Shown here: positions 1 through 5,847 of the stretch, one piece after another
How positions within the stretch are numbered: the stretch's first letter is position 1
Layout of the letters: each line of letters starts with the position of its first letter
DNA from: Opitutia bacterium UBA7876
GTDB taxonomy: Bacteria > Verrucomicrobiota > Verrucomicrobiia > Opitutales > Seribacteraceae
Assembly (NCBI GenBank): GCA_002500665.1
Contig: DLRY01000087.1
Coordinates: 1 to 7,203 of the forward strand
Direction of reading: 5' to 3'
DNA length: 7,203 nucleotides
The notes under the pieces: generated by a model
Told to the model about the DNA's origin: nothing
The model's database searches: none
The model's input: the letters and a program-made list of their open reading frames with translations, nothing else
Position numbers and translations under genes: made by a program

Positions 1-1
1 C

Positions 2-2197
2 GGCGAAGGCCTCGTCCTCTCGCCACCCCATCTCGAAGCCTATGCCAGTGTCGCTCGCGATATCGCTGACCAAATCTTTCCACCTCCCAAGCTGGTGCCT
101 CAAAAGAAAACCTGGAGCGCGGGTCCCGAGGACATGGTGCTGAGTTTTTCCGCCGCCGGCGTTCACGGAAACGCCCTCCGCCTCGCGTCGCGCAGCGTGG
201 ACGTCATGCGAAGCTGCAGTTGGCCGAGCCGGATCGAAATCAGCGACTCCGGGACCTACTCAATTACGGTCGAGGCTTCCAAATTCCTTTCAGACGAGGG
301 GAGTACCTTCGCAAAGGACATGATTCTCGAAGTCTATGCGCGCGCCGTCACCGCGACGGATCGCTCCAAGGTTTCGGACTTTCGCCTCCTCAAGGAAATT
401 GTGGTGACTAGCGAGGAACCCAAGACCACGGCCTTTCAAGCCGATCTCTACGAAGGCGAGACCGTGCTCTTTCGTTGGAAAAATGCGGTAATGACTCACG
501 ATCCGCCGGCTACTGCGGAGGCCTTTGAAATTCTCTCAGAGGAGAACCCCAGGTTTCTCGCCGGCTGGCTGAAAACGGTCTTCCCCAGTGGAGACCCGAC
601 GCGGCCTATCAGAATCTCCAATCTTCGGGGACGCAATGGGTGGGACACCGTTTCCAAATACATGCAGGATCCGAATCTGGATCTAAGCCACGCCACACCC
701 GACTCCGCGTTAGCTAAGGCGTTCTTCGAACTTGCCGCCAGTAAGGGCAAGGCCTCCATCGCGGATTGTCTCTGCTATTTCTATCACACCAAGGGGCCAG
801 CCATGGAGATCCACAACCTTACGATCGAAGGCCCCTCGAAGCTGGTCGAGAGTCCCTCCGACTTCAAACGACGGGAACGACGTATCGAGATTACCGGAAC
901 TCCCCACGACGGGCAGTCCCGGGAGGACTTCGTCCGCGGCATGTTGGAGAGATTTCTTCCGCGTGCCTTTCGCAAAGCGGTCACCGACGAGACCATTGAG
1001 AGCTACCTTTCCATCGCCACCAACCACTGGGGGGAGGGCCATAGCTACGGGGAAGGCATGCACCTGCTCTTTCGCAACATTCTCATTTCGCCCCGCTTCC
1101 TGTATCGCTGCCTCGATCCCGAAGGAATGGATGATTTCGACCTCGCCACCCGGCTGTCCTACTTCCTGACGCAAGCTCCACCCGACAAAACGCTCATTGA
1201 CCTGGCGAAACGCGGTCGTCTCTCCGCCACCCGACCGTCCAAAGCGGATCCTTTGAAAACGGAATACTGGGTTCTGCGACGGGAAACCGAACGCCTCCTG
1301 CCGGTAGAGCATACCGATCCGATGATTCAGAGTTTCGTAGGGCAATGGCTCGATACTGATTCTCTGCATGGCATCATGCCGGACCCAAAGTTCAACTTCG
1401 ACGAAACGAGTATCGATATCGCCAAGTATGAGACCGAAGCCTTCTTCACCGAAATGCTGACACAGAACCTTCCCATGACGGACTTCATCGACCCCGACTT
1501 CACGTTTTCTTCGATCGGTTTTGTGATGCGCAATTACGGTTTCACTCCGCAGAAGGCCAAAGGAAAGAATCTCAGTTCCGCGGCCAAGCGCAAGCTCCAG
1601 CGTCTCGAAATCGAACGCGGGGGTCGCCACGGCGGCCTCCTCGGCCAATCTGCCATCCTCACCGCCACGGCCAACGGGGTGGATACGCAACCGGTCGTCC
1701 GCGGAGTCTGGGTGCTCGAGAACATCCTCGGCACACCACCACCTGAGCCGCCGAAGAACGTGCCGGCGCTCACTCCGGACACCCAGGGAACCACGACGCC
1801 CCGCGAAATGCTCACGGCTCACACCAACGCCGCCGCTTGCGCAGGCTGCCATCAACGCATCGACCCAGTGGGTTTCGTCCTCGAAAACTACGATCCGGTC
1901 GGACGTTGGCGAACCGAATGGCCCGGAGCGGCGGCCACGATCGACGCCTCGGGAACCCTTCCCGATGGAACTGAGATTAAGAACGCGATCCAATTCAAGG
2001 CCTGGCTGGTCGATAACATCGACCTGTTCTCGGAATGCCTTGCCGAGAAGCTTGTGACCTATGCCACCGGCCGTGTTCTCAACTACACGGAGAAGGGCGA
2101 GATCGAAGAGATCGTGAAGGAGAACCGGAAAAACGGCAATGGCTTCCGGGATCTCGTGCTGGCACTGATCGAAAGCGAAACCTTCCGTACCCAATGA
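2..2197 (+). CDS. DUF1592/DUF1588/DUF1585 cytochrome-like protein, 5' partial
   Basis: This is the C-terminal 731 codons of a large PVC-type protein of unknown function; the family is thought to act outside the cytoplasm, possibly in redox-linked polymer breakdown. The frame stays open to the window edge. A GTG at 95 is not the start, because the codons before it read LSPPHLEAYASVARDIADQ, which resembles the end of a DUF1587 domain. Domains, counted from the codon at base 2: DUF1587 tail 1-30; a beta-rich stretch about 65-270; DUF1595 about 305-370, ending ISPRFLYR; DUF1592 about 375-505; DUF1588 about 540-640, with RGVWVLENILGTPPPEPP and a CAGCH heme-type motif at 613-617 followed by IDPVGF; DUF1585 about 650-725. 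Full members usually begin with a signal peptide and a cytochrome c-like domain, expected upstream. The usual DUF1552 partner is not downstream. Family call is firm; function is not. Confidence 0.93.
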   Translation, partial: GEGLVLSPPHLEAYASVARDIADQIFPPPKLVPQKKTWSAGPEDMVLSFSAAGVHGNALRLASRSVDVMRSCSWPSRIEISDSGTYSITVEASKFLSDEGSTFAKDMILEVYARAVTATDRSKVSDFRLLKEIVVTSEEPKTTAFQADLYEGETVLFRWKNAVMTHDPPATAEAFEILSEENPRFLAGWLKTVFPSGDPTRPIRISNLRGRNGWDTVSKYMQDPNLDLSHATPDSALAKAFFELAASKGKASIADCLCYFYHTKGPAMEIHNLTIEGPSKLVESPSDFKRRERRIEITGTPHDGQSREDFVRGMLERFLPRAFRKAVTDETIESYLSIATNHWGEGHSYGEGMHLLFRNILISPRFLYRCLDPEGMDDFDLATRLSYFLTQAPPDKTLIDLAKRGRLSATRPSKADPLKTEYWVLRRETERLLPVEHTDPMIQSFVGQWLDTDSLHGIMPDPKFNFDETSIDIAKYETEAFFTEMLTQNLPMTDFIDPDFTFSSIGFVMRNYGFTPQKAKGKNLSSAAKRKLQRLEIERGGRHGGLLGQSAILTATANGVDTQPVVRGVWVLENILGTPPPEPPKNVPALTPDTQGTTTPREMLTAHTNAAACAGCHQRIDPVGFVLENYDPVGRWRTEWPGAAATIDASGTLPDGTEIKNAIQFKAWLVDNIDLFSECLAEKLVTYATGRVLNYTEKGEIEEIVKENRKNGNGFRDLVLALIESETFRTQ
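1838..1852 (+). other. CxxCH c-type heme-binding motif in DUF1588
   Basis: The codons read Cys-Ala-Gly-Cys-His. This is the covalent heme c attachment signature, and in DUF1588 it is typically followed by a conserved IDP-GF-LEN-D run, seen here as IDPVGFVLENYD. It is the only CxxCH in the visible part of the protein. I could not identify a distal axial ligand, so heme binding is inferred from the motif and family. Confidence 0.75.
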
Positions 2198-2317
2198 TCT
2201 TTACGCATCCTTCCCGTTGGCTTTTAAATCCCATGAAAAATCTAGTCGATCACTCAAAAACCGTGACTCGGGAGCGGCAGGGAAAAAAAGGAAATTACTA
2301 TCAGTTTAGGACAAAAA
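2198..2317 (+). other. Intergenic spacer before the serine hydrolase gene
   Basis: This 120-base gap is visibly richer in A and T than the flanking genes and contains a purine run (GGGAAAAAAAGGAAA) near its 3' half. It is the longest gap in the window and so the likeliest place for a promoter driving the three genes that follow. I found no convincing -35/-10 pair, no operator-like palindrome and no stem-loop with a T-run that would end transcription of the upstream gene. The promoter role is inference from position only. Confidence 0.3.
2308..2311 (+). promoter_or_regulatory. Candidate Shine-Dalgarno site for the 2318 start
   Basis: AGGA lies six bases before the ATG at 2318, an acceptable Shine-Dalgarno spacing. 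The alternative in-frame ATG at 2333 has no comparable site. This is the main reason for choosing the 2318 start, and it is the best ribosome-binding candidate in the window. Confidence 0.45.
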
Positions 2318-3547
2318 ATGGACGGTACTAAAATGAAACCAAGGATAGTAATAACCTTTGCGATTGCCGCTGTCCTTTGCAGCACCGACCTCCGGGCGCA
2401 AACAGACAAGACGGCAGCCAATGACTTTGGCGGGGGGCACGGGCTGGATGAAAAGATTCTATCCCGGATTCCCCAAAACCTTCAGGCAATCGTCGACCGC
2501 GGGCAAAGCACCGGCATGGTCGCCTTGGTGGCTCGTAATGGAAAGATCGCGTCCATCGATGCGGTTGGTTGGCGAATCGTGGGCAAGGAACCGTTGGAGA
2601 CCACCGACGTTTTTTGGGCCGCCTCGATCACCAAGTCGTTCGTCGCAGTCGCCATCATGATGATGGTCGATGAAGGGCATCTGCAGCTCGATGACTTGGT
2701 TGAGAAACACATCCCGGAATTCAAGGGGCAAAAAGTGAAGACCGGAAAGAAGAGTTCGGACACGGCCAAGCATCCATTGACCGTTCGCAACTTGCTCAAT
2801 CATCTTGATGGTCTCCCGAAGAACCCCACCAGGAACCGGGCCACGAAAACCATCAAGGAGCGTGTGCTTAAAATCGCAAAGGATACGCTGATGTGGGAGC
2901 CCGGGACGAAATGGAATTACGGGGGAGAGGGCCTTTACGTTGCAGCTTATCTCGTGGAAAAGTATTCCGCCATGCCATACGCCGAGTTTCTGAAGACCCG
3001 CATGCTCGATCCTCTCGACATGAAGAACACCTACTTTACCATCAAGAACGTGCCCGAGGACCGGGCGGTCCGCAAACACAGCAAGCACAAGAAAGGCAGA
3101 TGGGAATCGGAGAAAATGCCTGACTTCTCCTGGAGCACGGGCGGCAGCTATTTCGCAGTGGATGGCGGCTTCTTCTGCACCGCCGAGGACTTGTTCCCTT
3201 GGTGCCAGATGCTTCTCAATGGGGGTGAATACGGCGGTGTCCGCTACCTCTCGGAGAAATCCGTCCGTGAACTGACGCGCAAACAAACCGGTGACGTCAA
3301 ACCTGCCGGCCACGGTGCCGGAAACTTTCATGCCCTTGCTTTTCAGGAGGCCGTTGAACCGCAGGGCCCGACCGCCGCCTTGACAAAGGGAAGCTTCGGA
3401 AAGGGCGGTGCGGGGGGATCGCTTACCTGGGTCGATCCCAGCACCAAGACCATTTATATCATGCTCCAGAACGTATGGGGTGGAGATAAGAATCTCACCC
3501 ACTCCACCTTTCTCAATACGGCATCCAAGGCGATACCCCCGAAGTGA
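2318..3547 (+). CDS. Secreted serine hydrolase, beta-lactamase/EstB-like family
   Basis: A 409-residue protein of the beta-lactamase-related family (PF00144), which includes class C beta-lactamases, D-aminopeptidases and EstB-type esterases. An N-terminal signal peptide, with a hydrophobic run at about 9-21 and a likely cut after LRA-27, points to export. The nucleophile motif is S103-I-T-K106 (S-x-x-K). Tyr201 in WNYGGEG sits where the family has Y-S-N, so Asn is replaced by Gly. The third motif is K362-G-G364, within FGKGGAGGSLTWVDP; many relatives have His at that Lys. Family features also include DPLDMKNT at 231-238 and GGFFCTAEDLFPWCQMLLNGG-like residues near 283-303. Length is normal for the family. 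Start 2318 is chosen for its AGGA site; ATG 2333 (MKPRIV) would give a more typical signal peptide. The physiological substrate is unknown: ester or peptide cleavage is likelier than antibiotic resistance, given the family and neighbours. Confidence 0.92.
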   Translation: MDGTKMKPRIVITFAIAAVLCSTDLRAQTDKTAANDFGGGHGLDEKILSRIPQNLQAIVDRGQSTGMVALVARNGKIASIDAVGWRIVGKEPLETTDVFWAASITKSFVAVAIMMMVDEGHLQLDDLVEKHIPEFKGQKVKTGKKSSDTAKHPLTVRNLLNHLDGLPKNPTRNRATKTIKERVLKIAKDTLMWEPGTKWNYGGEGLYVAAYLVEKYSAMPYAEFLKTRMLDPLDMKNTYFTIKNVPEDRAVRKHSKHKKGRWESEKMPDFSWSTGGSYFAVDGGFFCTAEDLFPWCQMLLNGGEYGGVRYLSEKSVRELTRKQTGDVKPAGHGAGNFHALAFQEAVEPQGPTAALTKGSFGKGGAGGSLTWVDPSTKTIYIMLQNVWGGDKNLTHSTFLNTASKAIPPK

Positions 3548-3594
3548 AGATTTCCTCGCCTGGAAAAGCCCCTAGGTAAAAATATACACCCAAG
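3548..3594 (+). other. Short spacer between the hydrolase and DUF1080 genes
   Basis: A 47-base gap, short enough for cotranscription. It holds a weak inverted repeat, TTTCC at 3551-3555 and GGAAA at 3562-3566, with no T-run after it, so it is not a convincing terminator. No clear Shine-Dalgarno site precedes the ATG at 3595; the nearest AGG is about 18 bases away. Confidence 0.4.
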
Positions 3595-5817
3595 ATGAAA
3601 ATAAGAACCCCCTTTGCCCTCGGCTTGTTTGGCGCCCTGTTGTCCTTGGTCGCTGCCGCCGAATCGACAAAAGGTGACAACCCAAAGCCAGATGCCACCT
3701 TCTTCAACGGCAAGGACCTCACCGGTTGGTCGGCTTCCGAGATGAAGTACTGGTCGGTCATGGATGGTGCCATCATGGGGCATTCCGCGGTCAAGGTGCC
3801 GGGAAACAAGTTCATTTGGGCGGATGGTGAAGTGGAGGACTTTTATCTGGTGGTCGAGGTCAAGCTGATCCCGGACAACCGCAACGCGGGCATTCAGTTT
3901 CGCTCCAAGAAAGCCAATGTCTCCGGTCAGGCCGTCGGCTACCAGGCCGACGTCGGGCGCGGGGTGTGGGGCAAGCTCTACCACGAGCACGGGCGTGGCA
4001 AACTGGATTGGAACAACAACGCCGCGGGAGCGGTCAAACCCGGCGAGTGGAACCGTTATGAAATCCTTGCAATCGGGCACAAGATATGGACCGCAATCAA
4101 CGGCAAATTGTGCGTGGCCTTGGAAGACCAAAAGGGCGAACTGTCCGGCCAAATATCATTCCAAGTTCATGGCGGCCCCGCCCAGACCGTGCTCTATCGC
4201 AAACCGACGCTGATACACAATCCGAAGATCGTGCTCGAGAAGCAAACCGAGAAGCAATTGCTCGCCGCTCTGCCGAAAAAGAAAGCGGAGTCTCCGAAGC
4301 CTGCTCCCCCAAAATCAATCTCCAAACCATTGCCGCGCTGGACGAAACTGATCATGGCAGCGGATCCGGGTTCCCAAGGCGAAGTATGGGCCAAGCCCGC
4401 ATTTGATCATGGCAAGTGGAAGACCATGAAGGTGCCGGGGCATTTTGAAAAGGCGGGGTTGCCCGGTCATGACGGCGTGGTCTGGTTTCGCAAGACCATC
4501 GAACTGTCCGCCGAACAGGCCAAGGCCAAGGCCGTCCTTTTCCTCGGTCAAATCGACGACATGGACGTCACTTGGGTCAATGGCGTCAGGGTAGGGGGCT
4601 ACGAGAATCCCGGTCACCATTACACGGTGCGTAAATATCCTGTTCCCGCTGCTCTCCTGAAAGCGGGCAAGAACACGATTGCCGTACGCGTCATGGACCA
4701 CGGCGCCCCCGGAGGCATCGCCGGGAAACCCGAGCAACTCGTCTTGCAGTTGGGCAAGGAAAGACTTTCCCTTGCCAACCTCTGGCGCTTTGCCCCCGGG
4801 GCGAACCTGGAGGCGCTCAACAAGCACGCTGGAATTGTAGGACCCAAGTCAGCCCCAACCGTTTCCCCCGCACCAACCGAGCCTGCCTTTTTGCGTCCAC
4901 TTGCCAAGCCTTCTGATGCCGTGTCCGCCTTTGCCAAGGGCTTTGACTTGAAGGAGGACGCCACCATCGTGATCCTCGGTAGTTCCAATGCCGCCGAAAC
5001 CCAGCGCTTCGGGTACCTCGAAACCTTGCTCGCCGCGGCCCACCCCGCCCGCCGCTTGACCGTACGCAACATGGCATGGCCGGCCGATACCGTATTCAAC
5101 CAACAGCGCCCCCGTAATTTCTTTGCCGCTACCAAGCCGGGCTACGGCGAAAAGGACAGGCGGATCAAGACCGCCGTCGACGTCGCCGTGCTCTGGCTCG
5201 GCCAAGCCGAGGCCTTGGGCCAACCCGGCCAAGTCGAGGAATTTGCTTCCGCCTATGAAGAGACGCTCGATCAGATGTCGCCCTACACCAGTCGTATCGT
5301 GGTGGTTACCCCGGTTCCTTTCGAGGATCCGCTGAACCTTGGCCTCGATCTAAAGGCCCGCAACGCAACCTTGGGCAAGCACATTGCCGCCATACTCCGG
5401 CTCGCCAAGAAGCATGACCTGCCGGTGGTCGACTTGTTTCGCGCCTTGAACGGCAAGAAGGTAACCTCAGACGGGCAACGTCTTTCCCGCCACGGTCATT
5501 GGTTGGCGGCCCAAGCCTTCGCCGAGCAACTGGGCTACGCCGAACCAGTCTCCAAGATCAGTGATACCCCGAAAGGCGGCCTCAAGCCGGCGACTGCCGA
5601 GCGATTGCGTCAGGCGGTCCGGGCCAAGGACGTCATGTGGCGCCAGTTCTGGGTGCCCCCCAACTGGGCCTTCCTTTATGGCAACCGCCAGACCCAGCCG
5701 AGTAGTCGGGACCATACCGATCGCGGCTACCGCTGGTTTCCCGAGGAGATACAGACCATCCCTTCCAAGCTCGTCGATCTGGATCGGGCCATTTACGATC
5801 GGGCTCGCAAACAATGA
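3595..5817 (+). CDS. Secreted DUF1080 / SIAE-like beta-sandwich / SGNH-like multidomain protein
   Basis: A 740-residue exported protein. Residues 1-22 form a signal peptide, cut near AAA-23. Residues 34-212 match DUF1080 (PF06439, concanavalin-like fold, 3-keto-glycoside hydrolase or lectin-like): FFNGKDLTGW, NAGIQFRS, GYQADVG and the end VLYRKPTLIHN. A Lys/Pro linker (226-248) follows. Residues 249-400 resemble the beta-sandwich of sialate O-acetylesterases and GH2 enzymes: W275, DGVVWFRKTIEL, GQIDDMDVTWVNGVRVG and LLKAGKNTIAVRV. After a second linker (418-438), residues 455-648 look like an SGNH/GDSL hydrolase. Its signature positions are altered: GSSN at 462, N492 with two Ala for Gly, GQAE at 536, and DGQRL at 626 where DGxHL is usual. 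The tail (680-740), with FLYGNRQTQPSSRDH and RWFPEE, recalls the segment after SGNH domains in PVC proteins. The role is probably carbohydrate binding or processing; SGNH activity is doubtful. Only 47 bases separate it from the gene before. Confidence 0.9.
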   Translation: MKIRTPFALGLFGALLSLVAAAESTKGDNPKPDATFFNGKDLTGWSASEMKYWSVMDGAIMGHSAVKVPGNKFIWADGEVEDFYLVVEVKLIPDNRNAGIQFRSKKANVSGQAVGYQADVGRGVWGKLYHEHGRGKLDWNNNAAGAVKPGEWNRYEILAIGHKIWTAINGKLCVALEDQKGELSGQISFQVHGGPAQTVLYRKPTLIHNPKIVLEKQTEKQLLAALPKKKAESPKPAPPKSISKPLPRWTKLIMAADPGSQGEVWAKPAFDHGKWKTMKVPGHFEKAGLPGHDGVVWFRKTIELSAEQAKAKAVLFLGQIDDMDVTWVNGVRVGGYENPGHHYTVRKYPVPAALLKAGKNTIAVRVMDHGAPGGIAGKPEQLVLQLGKERLSLANLWRFAPGANLEALNKHAGIVGPKSAPTVSPAPTEPAFLRPLAKPSDAVSAFAKGFDLKEDATIVILGSSNAAETQRFGYLETLLAAAHPARRLTVRNMAWPADTVFNQQRPRNFFAATKPGYGEKDRRIKTAVDVAVLWLGQAEALGQPGQVEEFASAYEETLDQMSPYTSRIVVVTPVPFEDPLNLGLDLKARNATLGKHIAAILRLAKKHDLPVVDLFRALNGKKVTSDGQRLSRHGHWLAAQAFAEQLGYAEPVSKISDTPKGGLKPATAERLRQAVRAKDVMWRQFWVPPNWAFLYGNRQTQPSSRDHTDRGYRWFPEEIQTIPSKLVDLDRAIYDRARKQ

Positions 5818-5847
5818 ATGGTTTGCCTTTGGTCATCTGAAACAATG
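5815..5847 (+). other. Same-frame gene junction: TGA then two candidate ATG starts
   Basis: The TGA ending the DUF1080 gene (5815-5817) is followed immediately, in the same frame, by ATG at 5818 and then by nine sense codons up to ATG at 5845. No other stop lies between the two genes. Neither ATG has a good Shine-Dalgarno site. The 5845 start gives a textbook signal peptide (MKFIPLFASFLC); starting at 5818 would add MVCLWSSET in front. Close spacing suggests cotranscription, possibly with translational coupling through reinitiation. Confidence 0.7.

Noticed and set aside
710..2194. Long open frame of 494 codons on the minus strand
   Set aside because: It lies wholly antisense to the DUF1592-family gene, whose protein has clear family motifs throughout. 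The antisense product shows no recognisable domain; GC-rich codon use readily leaves such frames open.
2233..2331. Small open frame of 32 codons (MKNLVDHSK...) in the 120-base gap, overlapping the serine hydrolase start
   Set aside because: It has no Shine-Dalgarno site, no recognisable family and no attenuator-like structure. It could be a leader peptide, but nothing in the sequence supports that.
2459..3502. Minus-strand open frame of 347 codons
   Set aside because: It mirrors the serine hydrolase gene, which has a signal peptide and family motifs. The antisense translation has no recognisable motif.
3551..3566. Inverted repeat TTTCC/GGAAA between the second and third genes
   Set aside because: A five-base, AT-containing stem with a six-base loop and no following T-run is too weak for a terminator.
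3454..4152. Minus-strand open frame of 232 codons bridging two genes
   Set aside because: It overlaps the end of the serine hydrolase gene and the DUF1080 domain, both well supported on the plus strand; no domain was seen.
4517..4535. Short tandem repeat of GGCCAA units in the DUF1080 gene
   Set aside because: It encodes an ordinary Ala/Lys stretch (QAKAKA) in a helix-like linker and looks like codon-usage coincidence.
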